This document shows positions 25,322-35,231 of a stretch of DNA of 58,537 nucleotides, in pieces (positions within the stretch are counted from its first letter, which is position 1; each line of letters begins with the position of its first letter). A model generated the notes under the pieces. The model had not been told where the DNA came from, did not search any database, and worked only from the letters and a program-made list of their open reading frames with translations. The stretch covers positions 1 through 58,537 of the forward strand of contig CAJQPF010000011.1 in the NCBI GenBank assembly GCA_905480095.1, written 5' to 3'. The translations under genes were made by a program, and so were the position numbers. Source of the stretch: an uncultured Flavobacteriales bacterium. Its GTDB lineage: Bacteria > Bacteroidota > Bacteroidia > Flavobacteriales_D > Sanyastnellaceae.

Positions 25322-26698
25322 TTATTTGACTTGTTCATTTTTGTATGACTCACCGCTGGACTTTAAGATCGTCTTTAGCTCATTCAGCGCGAGTACCGGA
25401 AAGAATCTTGTAAAGGCGAGAAAAAGTGTCAGGAATATTCCCAGCGTGCCAATAAATATTCCAACATCAGTTGCTGTAGGAATAAATTCTCCCCAACTAG
25501 AAGGAAGGTAATCTCTGTGAAGAGAGGTCACGATAATGACGTAACGCTCAAACCACATTCCGATATTGACCACGATTGATAAGATGAATGTCGCCACCAA
25601 GGACCGTCTGATTTTCTTAAACCAGAACAGTTGGGGACTTATGACGTTGCAGGTCATCATCGTCCAGTAAGCCGCTTTATAGGGTCCTGAAAAACGGTTG
25701 ATGAATGCATAGCTTTCATACTCTACCCCAGAATACCAAGAAATAAATAACTCAGTCAGATAAGCGACACCCACAATGGAACCCGTCACAATAATTACGA
25801 TGTTCATGTACTCGACATGCTTCACATGGATATAGTCTTCGAGCTTGTAAGCTTTACGCATCACGAGCAAGAGCGTTTGAACCATGGCAAACCCAGAAAA
25901 CACCGCTCCAGATACAAAGTAAGGAGGGAAAATTGTCGTGTGCCATCCTGGAATGACTGACGTCGCAAAGTCCATAGATACAATGGAGTGCACAGAGAAT
26001 ACAAGTGGGGTCGCAATCCCCGCAAGCACCAAACTGAGCTCTTCAAAACGATTCCAATGTTTTGCACGTCCACTCCAACCAAAACTCATAATGCCATACA
26101 TTTTCTTAGCAAATGGCTTCGTGACCCTGTCGCGAATGGTCGCGAAATCAGGAATCAATCCCACATACCAGAACACAAGTGAGACTGAAAAGTAGGTTGA
26201 AATCGCAAATACATCCCAAAGAAGTGGGCTGTTGAAATTGACCCAAAGTGACCCGAATTGATTGGGCAATGGGAACACATAATACGCCAACCAAATCCGT
26301 CCCATGTGTATTCCTGGAAAAACGGCAGCCATAATCACCGCAAAGATGGTCATTGCTTCTGCTGAACGGTTAATCGCCATCCGCCATTTTTGTCGGAACA
26401 GAAGGAGAACTGCAGAAATCAAGGTTCCAGCGTGACCAATACCTACCCACCATACGAAGTTCGTAATGTCCCATGCCCATCCCACAGTTTTATTCAAACC
26501 CCAAACGCCAACACCGGTGCTTATGAGGTATAAAATTGAGCCAATGCCATAAATAGCAATGATGCTCGATATGGTAATCAAAATTTTCCAGCCGAGTGAA
26601 GCAGGACCCATAATCGGGCCGACCACATCATCTGTAATATCCTTATAGGTCTTGTGACCTAGGATTAACGGTTCGCGTATTGCTGATTCTTTCTGCAT
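25322..26698 (-). CDS. actC: Alternative complex III subunit ActC (NrfD/PsrC-like quinol oxidation subunit)
   Basis: The protein has 458 residues and about ten membrane helices of the NrfD/PsrC type. Landmarks include GWAWDITNFVWWVGIGHAGTLISAVLLLFRQKWR, a region that forms the menaquinol site in this family, MAAVFPGIHMGRIWLAYY, and SMDFATSVIPGWHTTIFPPYFVSGA. It oxidises menaquinol and passes electrons to the Fe-S clusters of ActB. It starts 10 bases downstream of actB in the operon. Confidence 0.94.
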   Translation of the reverse strand: MQKESAIREPLILGHKTYKDITDDVVGPIMGPASLGWKILITISSIIAIYGIGSILYLISTGVGVWGLNKTVGWAWDITNFVWWVGIGHAGTLISAVLLLFRQKWRMAINRSAEAMTIFAVIMAAVFPGIHMGRIWLAYYVFPLPNQFGSLWVNFNSPLLWDVFAISTYFSVSLVFWYVGLIPDFATIRDRVTKPFAKKMYGIMSFGWSGRAKHWNRFEELSLVLAGIATPLVFSVHSIVSMDFATSVIPGWHTTIFPPYFVSGAVFSGFAMVQTLLLVMRKAYKLEDYIHVKHVEYMNIVIIVTGSIVGVAYLTELFISWYSGVEYESYAFINRFSGPYKAAYWTMMTCNVISPQLFWFKKIRRSLVATFILSIVVNIGMWFERYVIIVTSLHRDYLPSSWGEFIPTATDVGIFIGTLGIFLTLFLAFTRFFPVLALNELKTILKSSGESYKNEQVK

Positions 26699-26708
26699 TG
26701 TAGTTAAA

Positions 26709-29700
26709 TCAAGCTTCGTTACTATCTACATTCCTCACCTTCGTCATATAGAAGACATTTGGTTGTACACCAATTTCCTCGAGTGCGTGGTATGAACGAT
26801 TATTTTCTGAAATGGCCCGTACCTGCGAACCAGTGTCATTTAAATCTCCGAATGCAATTGCGTTTGATGGACACGCTTCAGCACAAGCTGTAACGATTTC
26901 ACCATCATTAATTGCGGACCCAGACTTTTTTGCCTCTAGTTTGCCAGATTGTATACGCTGAACGCACATTGAGCATTTCTCCATGACGCCACGGGCACGA
27001 ACAGTTACATCGGGATTGAGAACCATACGTGCGAGAGAATCGTGCGCTGGATTTACATTTTCAAATTTCGAGTTTCCTTTGTAGTTGAACCAGTTGAATC
27101 TACGAACCTTGTAAGGGCAGTTATTCGCGCAGTAACGCGTGCCAATACATCTGTTGTAAGTCATTTGGTTTAAGCCCTCATTGCTATGCGTGGTAGCAGC
27201 TACAGGACAAACCGTCTCGCAGGGAGCGTGGTTGCAGTGCTGACACATCATAGGCATGTGAACAGTTTGTGGATTCTCAGCTGGGTCCTCCATCAGACCA
27301 TAGCTAGAAATAACGCCAACGCCTTCCTCCTCCCCTTTCTCGAGAGAAAAATCTGAAGCGTAATAACGATCGATTCTGATCCAATGCATGTCACGGTGAC
27401 GAAGCACCTCATCCTTACCCACAACGCTCACATTATTCTCGATACTACACGCTGTGACACACGCACTACATCCCGTGCAGGTTGTTAAATCAATCGTCAT
27501 GCCCCATCGATGTCCCACATCTTTTACTGGATGGCTATGCCAAAGATCAAACTCACTTGTGTTTTCCTTATCTCTTGCATCAATTACACCGTCATGATTG
27601 GTATCATCGTGAACATTCAGAGCATGAGCCATGTTCCAAGAGGCTTTTCCTTTTGGCTTATCCGCTTCAGCGAGGTATGAATCAAATGACGTTTCACGAA
27701 CGACAGAATCACGCCCCATATAGGTGTTGTGAATTTGAGTACAAGCAAGTGGATACTCTCTGTCTGTTGCCTCGACATTTACATCGTAGTTCGCATAAAT
27801 AGTGTTTCCTTCAGAATTTGAAGTCAGAGGGAATGCATTCACTCCGATAGGCATCGGGAGACCGGAATCTAGCATCAGATGCTGTCCTTTCTCACCCGTT
27901 TGATAAGCTGCCTGACCAATCTTTTCACCCTTTGACCCTCTTCCATAACCCAAAGCAATACCAATCGTACCTGGTTTCTGACCCGGTTGCATAAATGCCG
28001 GAAGTTCAATTTGCTTATCTCCTACAGTGACTTTCACAACTGTTGCCAGATCTTCTTGAGCGATATATGTGTTCAGACCCAGTGCAACCATATCTGATTT
28101 AGACATTGTTACATAGTTGTCCCAAGTCACCTTAGAAACTGGATCTGGTGTCTCTTGAAGAAATGGATTGGCTGCATGCTGTCCTGCGCCTGCTGTTGCC
28201 TTGACGTAAGTGACCAATTCCATATCACCTCCCGTCACTTTTGACACTTTTCGCTCTGCAAGCGAAGTCTCAATTGGGGCCGCATAATTTGGTGATTCGG
28301 ACACGTCATTTCCCGCCATATTTCCATCATGAATGGCACTGTTCCAATCCGAATCAGAGTAAAGAGCGTCCAATGTGTATGCAGCATTGTACTGGCTGCG
28401 AAGGAAGGTGTACCAATCTGAATTTTCAGCACTTGACCAAACCAGGAATGACTCTTGTGCCGCTCTTGTATTGAACAGAGGTTCAATAGCAGGTTGGACA
28501 AGATCTATTCGGCCTGCGCGAAGACTTAAGTCATTCCAGCTTTCAAGATAATGGTGATCAGGTGCGACAAATGTTGAACGACTTGCCGTTTCATCTGCAA
28601 CGCCATTCATACTCACAGAAGTTGAAACCTTCGCTAAGCCAGAATTAAAGGCTTGAGCGTTTGGCATGTCGTAGGAAGGATTACAACCATATGTGATGAG
28701 TGTGGACACCTTGCCAGAATTCATGTCAGCGATTAATTGTGCCGCTGCAGATTCATCTCCGCGATACGCTTGAGAAGGTCTTTCTAAGTCAATTGTCGTT
28801 CCGTAATTCCCCAACAGTTGGTTGATCGCTGCGACAATCGTCTGAGTTGATAGATCGTTTGTTCCAGCGATCAGCAATGATTCTCCCTTAGAACCTGAAA
28901 GTGCATTTGCAGCAGCTTTAATCCGAGCAGAAAGTTTTGCATCTAAGTTCGATACTGTACCCCCTTTTAAAACAGAAAGGATTCCTGCTGCGACTTTCCC
29001 TTCCTCAGATGGGCTAATCATTGTGCGAACATCTGCGTTCGTTCCTGTCATTGACATGACCGATTCAAACTGAAAATGCTTTGATTGAGACCCACTGTTT
29101 GGGTTTCTTAGTGAAGCGTAATCAGGTGCAAACTGCGTTGCAGTAAGCCAAGAATTTAAGAAATCCGCTGCGATGCTGACAACGACATTTGCTTTTGAAA
29201 AGTCATAATGTGGAACTGCATTTACACCAAAAGATGCAGCTTGTGCTTCACGAAGCGCGCTGTAAGAAATCGCATCGTATTGAATATGTTCAGCGCCAAG
29301 TGATTCGATCGCTTTTCTTGTAGATGGACTGACAATCGTATTTGAAAGAACAACGGCTCTTCCATTGCCATTCATTGAGGCAGAAACTGCAGCATCAAGT
29401 TCAGACCACGTTGTCGCCTCCCCATTTTTAGTAGGGCCTTCAAGACGCGCTTTGTCATACAGTTCCATGACAGAACCGATCACACGCGCATTCACTTTAC
29501 CAGCTCCTAGACCAGTGGCAGCATTTCCTTTCACGAAAATCGGACGCCCCTCTCTTGTTTTAACTAAAATATTCGCATAGTCCAATCCGTCGTAGTAGGA
29601 AGACGCATAGTAATTCGCAACACCAGGCGTAATTTCGGCTGGCTTATTTGTGTATGGAATCGATTTTATGACGGGTGTCTCACACGCAGCAAGTGTGGCT

Positions 29701-29888
29701 GCCGTGAGAGAAAATCCCATGAATTTCAAAAAATCTCGGCGACCTGTGGTCGTGGAATTTAATTTCTCGTCTGCTAAAAATTTGTCGACAGGGATTTGCT
29801 CTTGGAATTCCTTCGATTGGATTTCCTGGAAAGCAGCCGTGCCGTCTAATTCGTCTAAACCGGACCAGTATTTTTTCGTATTAGCCAT
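26709..29888 (-). CDS. actB: Alternative complex III subunit ActB (molybdopterin-like and Fe-S domains)
   Basis: The protein has 1059 residues. An RR motif (GRRDFLKFMGFSLTAATLAAC) followed by a Cys suggests Tat-type export and lipid attachment. Residues ~80-740 resemble a molybdopterin oxidoreductase but show no obvious cofactor-ligating residue, as known for ActB. The C-terminal ~280 residues hold four-cluster ferredoxin motifs: CTGCSACVTAC, CQHCNHAPCETVCPV, CIGTRYCANNCPYKV and CSMCVQRI with CAEACPSNAI. This subunit relays electrons from ActC to the haems of ActA. The fused layout (ActB1+ActB2 in one chain) is the Bacteroidota form. Confidence 0.95.
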   Translation of the reverse strand: MANTKKYWSGLDELDGTAAFQEIQSKEFQEQIPVDKFLADEKLNSTTTGRRDFLKFMGFSLTAATLAACETPVIKSIPYTNKPAEITPGVANYYASSYYDGLDYANILVKTREGRPIFVKGNAATGLGAGKVNARVIGSVMELYDKARLEGPTKNGEATTWSELDAAVSASMNGNGRAVVLSNTIVSPSTRKAIESLGAEHIQYDAISYSALREAQAASFGVNAVPHYDFSKANVVVSIAADFLNSWLTATQFAPDYASLRNPNSGSQSKHFQFESVMSMTGTNADVRTMISPSEEGKVAAGILSVLKGGTVSNLDAKLSARIKAAANALSGSKGESLLIAGTNDLSTQTIVAAINQLLGNYGTTIDLERPSQAYRGDESAAAQLIADMNSGKVSTLITYGCNPSYDMPNAQAFNSGLAKVSTSVSMNGVADETASRSTFVAPDHHYLESWNDLSLRAGRIDLVQPAIEPLFNTRAAQESFLVWSSAENSDWYTFLRSQYNAAYTLDALYSDSDWNSAIHDGNMAGNDVSESPNYAAPIETSLAERKVSKVTGGDMELVTYVKATAGAGQHAANPFLQETPDPVSKVTWDNYVTMSKSDMVALGLNTYIAQEDLATVVKVTVGDKQIELPAFMQPGQKPGTIGIALGYGRGSKGEKIGQAAYQTGEKGQHLMLDSGLPMPIGVNAFPLTSNSEGNTIYANYDVNVEATDREYPLACTQIHNTYMGRDSVVRETSFDSYLAEADKPKGKASWNMAHALNVHDDTNHDGVIDARDKENTSEFDLWHSHPVKDVGHRWGMTIDLTTCTGCSACVTACSIENNVSVVGKDEVLRHRDMHWIRIDRYYASDFSLEKGEEEGVGVISSYGLMEDPAENPQTVHMPMMCQHCNHAPCETVCPVAATTHSNEGLNQMTYNRCIGTRYCANNCPYKVRRFNWFNYKGNSKFENVNPAHDSLARMVLNPDVTVRARGVMEKCSMCVQRIQSGKLEAKKSGSAINDGEIVTACAEACPSNAIAFGDLNDTGSQVRAISENNRSYHALEEIGVQPNVFYMTKVRNVDSNEA

Positions 29889-29908
29889 GTGGCGTCTGAA
29901 TCAGGGGT

Positions 29909-31336
29909 TCAATAGTGACACTTGGAGCATTCCCAGCCGCCAAGTTCTCTAACAGTGATTTTATCATCTTCTAGGTAGCGACGTAATTCCTCATTGCCTC
30001 TTTCAGAGTCATTGAGTCGTTCGTGAAGCTCTTCGTAATATCCGTTGCTGGTCAGATCAACCTCTGCCTTATTGTGGCATTCTAAACACCATCCCATAGT
30101 TAGGGTAGGCTTTGACAGTTGAATTAAACCTGGAAATGCATCCACCAATTCATTAATTTCCTCCACAGGAGCAATTCGACCTACACTGTATGTGCTGACG
30201 TCACCGTGACAGTTCTGGCACTGCAAACCTCCGACAGTTACATGTTGCTGATGGCTGAAGAACACGTGATCAGGAAGGTTATGTACCTTGTTCCACTTGA
30301 TAGGCTCCCCGTCATAGCTGTCCTGAGGCAATAAATTACCAATCTCTCCTTCACCGTCTATGTAGGTTCCAGAATTTGAGTCAAAACCTATCGCAGCGTA
30401 AATCTTTTCGATTTCTGCTGTGCCTGATCTTTTTCCTTTCTTTATTGCTTTGTGGCAGTTCATACAAACGTTTGCACTCGGGATCCCAGCATGTTTGGAC
30501 TCGTACGCACTGTGATGACAATACTTACAGTCTATTTCGTTCTCACACACGTGAATGCTGTGGATAAATTCAATGGGTTGATCTGGGCTGTAGTCGGCAT
30601 AAAGACCGATGTCCATAAGCGTTGAGTAGCCTGCTACTACAAGATATAAGACAAAGAATACGCCAAGCAAAGAAACAAACACAAGGTTATTCCAAACCCA
30701 TCCGCCTAAACGCTGCATGTAACTAGAATCAGGCAACATTTCCTCACCATTTTTCTCTGCCAACACATCTGTAAGTGATCGCTTCACACCTGACGCACCA
30801 AGTGCAATCGCAATGAAAAGAACCAACAAGATCAGGAACCAAATCGCATTACCGGATTCAGGTTCTTCTGCTTTGTTATCATCTATCGTCGGACAATCTG
30901 CACTCGCATCAGCAGTACCCCCTATAACTTCTGGGGGGTTACTTACGTAGGCCATAATGTCTCCTATTTCCTCCTTCGTAACAGCTTGCGCTGTCATCCA
31001 TCCGTAAGTGCCTACATAACGATCGACCAAACCTTTGATGTACTTGTCTCCAGATTCATGGGCCTCTTGGGGATTTTGAATCCATTGAACAAGCATCTCT
31101 TCGCTTGACCCCCATCGATCCTGAATACCTAACAAACCAGGCCCTACAAGGACTTCATCAGTGATTTTATGGCAAGACGCACAATTTGTATTAAAAAGTG
31201 TTTGGCCACTTATAGGGTCACCAGCCTCCCAGATGCTTTGTGCACTTGCTCCAGATACCTGGACAAATAGTACTGTACATATAGCTACTGCTAGATGTTG
31301 AACGCGGATCAAACGACTGTTCATAGGTTTTTTCAT
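29909..31336 (-). CDS. actA: Alternative complex III subunit ActA, multihaem cytochrome c with six CxxCH sites
   Basis: The protein has 475 residues from the ATG at 31336; a GTG at 31351 is possible but less likely. After a signal peptide ending SGASAQ comes a monohaem cytochrome domain (CASCH at 52-56) and two membrane segments (about 164-184 and 216-237). A pentahaem part follows: CKYCH (270), CMNCH (291), CQNCH (373), CLECH (417) and CSKCH (470), the last one residue from the C-terminus. ActA is the electron wire of the complex. The N-terminal monohaem fusion is also, as I recall, found in other flavobacteria. It is first in the operon, with a -7 box 27 bases before the ATG. Confidence 0.94.
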   Translation of the reverse strand: MKKPMNSRLIRVQHLAVAICTVLFVQVSGASAQSIWEAGDPISGQTLFNTNCASCHKITDEVLVGPGLLGIQDRWGSSEEMLVQWIQNPQEAHESGDKYIKGLVDRYVGTYGWMTAQAVTKEEIGDIMAYVSNPPEVIGGTADASADCPTIDDNKAEEPESGNAIWFLILLVLFIAIALGASGVKRSLTDVLAEKNGEEMLPDSSYMQRLGGWVWNNLVFVSLLGVFFVLYLVVAGYSTLMDIGLYADYSPDQPIEFIHSIHVCENEIDCKYCHHSAYESKHAGIPSANVCMNCHKAIKKGKRSGTAEIEKIYAAIGFDSNSGTYIDGEGEIGNLLPQDSYDGEPIKWNKVHNLPDHVFFSHQQHVTVGGLQCQNCHGDVSTYSVGRIAPVEEINELVDAFPGLIQLSKPTLTMGWCLECHNKAEVDLTSNGYYEELHERLNDSERGNEELRRYLEDDKITVRELGGWECSKCHY

Positions 31337-31363
31337 ATCAATCGAGTACACTCAATTATCGTG

Positions 31364-31371
31364 CAAAAATA
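31364..31371 (-). promoter_or_regulatory. -7 box of the act-cox operon
   Basis: The minus strand reads TATTTTTG, a perfect TAnnTTTG, 27 bases before the actA ATG at 31336, predicting a short leader of about 23 bases. Confidence 0.6.
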
Positions 31372-31487
31372 CAATGAAATTTACGTTTATCACATCATTT
31401 TGTCATAGCAATGTCATCAGTTCTGCTTATTTAGACTGTTTCCAAACAAATTTCTATTTGTAAGACGCTAAAAATGAATACATCCAT

Positions 31488-31495
31488 TAGATTTG
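31488..31495 (+). promoter_or_regulatory. -7 box of the SPOR-domain gene (leaderless)
   Basis: TAGATTTG, a perfect TAnnTTTG, is followed by CATC and the ATG at 31500, leaving no room for a leader. Confidence 0.65.
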
Positions 31496-31499
31496 CATC

Positions 31500-32072
31500 A
31501 TGAATAAGCTTGTTCGATTTATTTTAAACTTCACAATTTTGGCTTTGTGTTTCTTCGCTGAACCTTCATCGAGCTTCGCTCAGCATGGCAGCTCTTGGTG
31601 GAAAAACATATTTCGATTCGCACCCGACACAACCCAGGCTGCTGAACAAACAATCCCTTCGGACAGCTGCACTAAGATTGACACAAACATCATTGAGAAG
31701 ATTGATTCCATCAATGACACAAATGGAATCGGCGTTTTAGAAAAGAGAATCGGAATGGGGCACGTTCAAGTTTATATGGATTCCTCAATAATGAGGATCA
31801 ATGCAAAGGCGCTTGAGGAGGTTAAGCATCTCAAAGGGTATCGTGTTCAAATTCATTTTGGCGATCTAGAAAGTGCACGTGAGGTTCGCGCCAAGTGCAG
31901 ACGTCACCTTGCCGGAAAAAAAGTCTATCTTGAATCAATCGCACCAAACTACATCGTCTCCGTAGGAAATTACAGGGACAGATGGGAAGCCGAATTTGAA
32001 TTGGGGGTATTGAAAAAAAGCTACCCCAATGCAGTCATTGTCCCAACAGACATTGAAACCCCCAAACTTTGA
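31500..32072 (+). CDS. Secreted SPOR-domain protein
   Basis: The protein has 190 residues with a signal peptide (LVRFILNFTILALCFFAEPSSSFAQ). The C-terminal ~75 residues (YRVQIHFGDLESAREVRAKCRRHL, then KVYLESIAPNYIVSVGNYRDRWEAEFELGVLKKSYPNAVIVPTDI) match the SPOR fold, which binds septal peptidoglycan lacking stem peptides. The middle (about 30-105) is a variable linker. It would be periplasmic. It sits divergent from the respiratory operon and converges on infB, with 11 bases between the stops; neither neighbour suggests a more specific role. Confidence 0.8.
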   Translation: MNKLVRFILNFTILALCFFAEPSSSFAQHGSSWWKNIFRFAPDTTQAAEQTIPSDSCTKIDTNIIEKIDSINDTNGIGVLEKRIGMGHVQVYMDSSIMRINAKALEEVKHLKGYRVQIHFGDLESAREVRAKCRRHLAGKKVYLESIAPNYIVSVGNYRDRWEAEFELGVLKKSYPNAVIVPTDIETPKL

Positions 32073-32083
32073 AAGCCCGCAGA

Positions 32084-35000
32084 TTAACTGTCTAACGTTT
32101 GCTTGACTTCTATTTCATCGTAAGCCTCGATAACGTCTCCGACTTTAATGTCGTTAAACTTATCAATATTGAGTCCGCACTCGTATCCTTTTGCGACTTC
32201 CTTTGCGTCGTCTTTGAATCTCTTGAGCGAACCTAGCAAGCCGGTATAAACCACGATTCCCTCACGAAGCACACGAACCTTGCTGGAACGTAAAATCTTA
32301 CCTTCATTGACAATACAGCCGGCGATCGTTCCAATTTTAGAAATCTTAAAGGTTTCACGAATCTCAGCGCTTCCTACAACTTTCTCTTCGATCTTTGCGG
32401 ACAGAAGCCCTTCCATTGCTTCTCTAATCTCTTCAATTGCTTTATAGATGACAGAGTATAGCTTAATCTGTACTTCCTCTTCTTCAGCGAGTCTACGCGC
32501 AGTTGCTGAAGGACGTACTTGGAAGCCAATAATGTAAGCGTTTGAAGCTGACGCCAGGAGAATATCTGATTCTGAAATCTGACCTACTGCCTTGTGTATA
32601 ATCTTCACTTGAACCTTCTCAGTAGAAAGCTTTTCAAGAGAATCCCCGAGTGCCTCGATAGACCCATCCACATCACCCTTAACAATCAGGTTGAGCTCCT
32701 TGAATTCTCCCACTGCGATACGACGTCCCAATTCCTCAAGAGTGACACTCTTCTGAGTACGAACACCCTGCTCACGTTGACGCTGCTGTCTTTTAACAGC
32801 GATTGTACGCGCTTCTTTCTCATCTTCAAACACGTTGAAATTATCTCCTGCATTAGGCGCTCCATCAAAACCAAGAACAGAGACAGGAACAGAAGGCCCT
32901 GCTGAGTCAACACGGTTTCCGCGTTCATCAAACATCGCTTTTATTTTACCTGAATATTGGCCCGCAAGTATCGGGTCTCCAACGTGCAACGTTCCAGCCT
33001 CAACCAACAGATTTGTGACATATCCACGTCCAATATCTAATGTACTTTCAACGACTGTTCCGACAGCACGTTTTGCAGGGTTTGCTTTTAATTCAAGCAT
33101 CTCGGCTTCTAAAAGTACTTTCTCAAGTAATTCCTCAATATTTGTTCCCTCTTTCGCAGAGATTTCTTGGCACTGATACTTTCCTCCCCACTCCTCAACC
33201 AGCACATTCATCTCGCTGAGTTCCTTTTTGATCTTATCTGGATTCGCCTCCTCTCGGTCCATCTTATTAAGCGCAAAAATCATAGGTATTTCAGCAGCTT
33301 GAGCGTGGTGAATAGCCTCCTTTGTTTGAGGCATTACCGCATCGTCAGAAGCAATAACAATGATTGCTAAATCAGTAACTTGAGCACCACGAGCACGCAT
33401 GGCCGTGAAAGCCTCGTGACCTGGCGTATCTAAGAATGTAATCTGTTGCCCACTTTCGACAACGACAGAATAAGCGCCAATATGTTGGGTAATCCCTCCT
33501 GCTTCACCTGCAATCACATTGGCTTTTCGCACGTAATCCAGAAGTGAGGTTTTACCATGGTCAACGTGACCCATGACTGTGATAATTGGAGGTCGAGAAA
33601 CCAAATCTTCCTCATTGTCCTGTTCTAATTCGATTGAATCCTCGAGATCCGAACTTACAAATTCGACTTCAAATCCGAAATCCTCAGCAATCATCGTAAT
33701 CGTTTCTGAATCTAATCTCTGATTAATTGAAACCATGATCCCCAAAGTCATACACGCAGAAATGACATCATTGACAGACTTATCCATCATTGTTGCAAGC
33801 TCCTGAACGGTCACGAATTCAGTTAGTTTAAGGACTGTCTCCTCCAACTGCTGACGGACCATTTCATCATCCGAACGTTCTTTGATATCCTTCCGTTTTG
33901 CACGCCTCAACTTAGAAGACTTCGACTTCTTGCCACCTGAAAGACGTGCAAGTGTATCTCTGATTTCTTTCTTGATATCTTCCTGACTCACCTCTTTTTT
34001 AACTGCACCTCTGTTTCCTGGCCCTCTATTTGCGCCGCCGCGCCCTACTTGGCCTTTTCCTCTAGCTGCTCCACCTGGGCCCTTATTCGCTCCAACACGA
34101 CCTCCGGCTCCAGCTGAACCAGGTCGACCTACGCCTCTTCCTGTAGTCTTTGCTTGCTTTTCTATATCAACCTTTACTCTTACACGTTTACGTTTGCCAT
34201 TGTCCTTGGTCTTTTTCTTCTCGACCGGAAGGTCAATTTTTCCAACCACTTTGGGGCCAGAGAGCTTCTCTACTTTGGTTTTAATCGTCGGACCAGATTG
34301 CTTTTCTACAGTTTCATCTGGTGAAACAACGATATCTGGCAAAGCAGATTTTACAACAATCTTATCTTTTTCTGCATTCGCCTTTGCTCTTGCAATAACG
34401 GCGGCGGCTTTCTTTTCAGAGGCTTCCCTTGCTTGCGCTTCAAAGTCCAATTTCCCAAGAACTTTTAAACCTTTGATCTCTGGTGTTTTTACTGACCCCT
34501 TTACCTTCGATTCTTTGTCTTTTGTTGCAGCGACAACTTTGGCTTCGGCAGCTTGGACTTCAGCAGCTTGCGCTGCAGCTTCAGCAGCTTGCGCTGCGGC
34601 TTCAGCAGCTTGGACTGCTGCTTTTGCAGCTTCAGTGGCTTCAGCTTCAGCTTGTGCCACCTTTGCGTTCTTGGCCACTTCTTCAGCTGCTGATTCCTCA
34701 GCCGCTTTTAACGCAGCTTCTGATGCCGCTTTTGCTTTTTGTTGCTCAGCAGCTATAGCCAATTCATCCTCAACGCTTTTAGATCTTGCAACATCAGGCT
34801 GTGCATCACTCTTCTTGAAAATACTGAGATCAATTTCTTGCTCTTCAGCCTCAACTTTCATTGCTGGACGTTTTCTTGCGCTTGCAAGCGTGATATTTTC
34901 GCGTTCAGAAACAGTGACTGAAGACCTTTGGGCCGCTTCCTTATCCTCTTTATCTCCTTGGAAATTTCCGCGCACAATCGCATAAACATCCGGGGTGAGT

Positions 35001-35125
35001 TTCGTGTTGGGATTAGCATCCACGCTGATCCCTTTTGTATCAAGGAAGTCAACAATGGTGCCAATGCCTAAATTGAATTCACGGGCTGCTTTACTTAATC
35101 GTACTGGTTTATTTGCGTCGGCCAT
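32084..35125 (-). CDS. infB: Translation initiation factor IF-2
   Basis: The protein has 1013 residues. The N-terminal IF2 domain ([23 protein letters not shown]) is followed by a long Ala/Glu/Lys-rich linker (~100-400) and the second N-domain around 430-490 ([21 protein letters not shown]). The GTPase follows, with G1 GHVDHGKT (519-526), DTPGH (566-570) and NKMD (620-623), and then domains II to IV. IF-2 brings fMet-tRNA to the 30S subunit and promotes subunit joining. It is the last gene of rimP-nusA-infB; 106 bases separate it from nusA, with no clear promoter or terminator there. The linker contains a 21-bp tandem repeat. Confidence 0.97.
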   Translation of the reverse strand: MADANKPVRLSKAAREFNLGIGTIVDFLDTKGISVDANPNTKLTPDVYAIVRGNFQGDKEDKEAAQRSSVTVSERENITLASARKRPAMKVEAEEQEIDLSIFKKSDAQPDVARSKSVEDELAIAAEQQKAKAASEAALKAAEESAAEEVAKNAKVAQAEAEATEAAKAAVQAAEAAAQAAEAAAQAAEVQAAEAKVVAATKDKESKVKGSVKTPEIKGLKVLGKLDFEAQAREASEKKAAAVIARAKANAEKDKIVVKSALPDIVVSPDETVEKQSGPTIKTKVEKLSGPKVVGKIDLPVEKKKTKDNGKRKRVRVKVDIEKQAKTTGRGVGRPGSAGAGGRVGANKGPGGAARGKGQVGRGGANRGPGNRGAVKKEVSQEDIKKEIRDTLARLSGGKKSKSSKLRRAKRKDIKERSDDEMVRQQLEETVLKLTEFVTVQELATMMDKSVNDVISACMTLGIMVSINQRLDSETITMIAEDFGFEVEFVSSDLEDSIELEQDNEEDLVSRPPIITVMGHVDHGKTSLLDYVRKANVIAGEAGGITQHIGAYSVVVESGQQITFLDTPGHEAFTAMRARGAQVTDLAIIVIASDDAVMPQTKEAIHHAQAAEIPMIFALNKMDREEANPDKIKKELSEMNVLVEEWGGKYQCQEISAKEGTNIEELLEKVLLEAEMLELKANPAKRAVGTVVESTLDIGRGYVTNLLVEAGTLHVGDPILAGQYSGKIKAMFDERGNRVDSAGPSVPVSVLGFDGAPNAGDNFNVFEDEKEARTIAVKRQQRQREQGVRTQKSVTLEELGRRIAVGEFKELNLIVKGDVDGSIEALGDSLEKLSTEKVQVKIIHKAVGQISESDILLASASNAYIIGFQVRPSATARRLAEEEEVQIKLYSVIYKAIEEIREAMEGLLSAKIEEKVVGSAEIRETFKISKIGTIAGCIVNEGKILRSSKVRVLREGIVVYTGLLGSLKRFKDDAKEVAKGYECGLNIDKFNDIKVGDVIEAYDEIEVKQTLDS
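34558..34620 (-). repeat. 21-bp tandem repeat in the infB linker
   Basis: Three 21-bp units (34558-34578, 34579-34599, 34600-34620) start CTTCAGCAGCTTG on the plus strand. They encode QAAEAAA-type heptads of the Ala-rich linker. The first two units differ at one base and the third at several. Confidence 0.85.
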
Positions 35126-35231
35126 GGGCTTTGTTATCGTTGGGGAAGTTAGGGGATGAAGGGTCTATAAATTGAAGTCTCTCAAGAAACAGCTAACAAC
35201 TTAGATGTTGAATGATCGACTTACATGTGAA

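Noticed and set aside
26709-29888. Active molybdenum enzyme
   Set aside because: The molybdopterin-like domain of ActB shows no clear cofactor-binding residue, and its act-operon context explains it as an electron-transfer subunit.
34194-34985. Long plus-strand reading frame of 263 codons
   Set aside because: It is antisense to the Ala/Glu-rich IF-2 linker; the low-complexity composition opens the opposite frame, and it has no start signals or family match.
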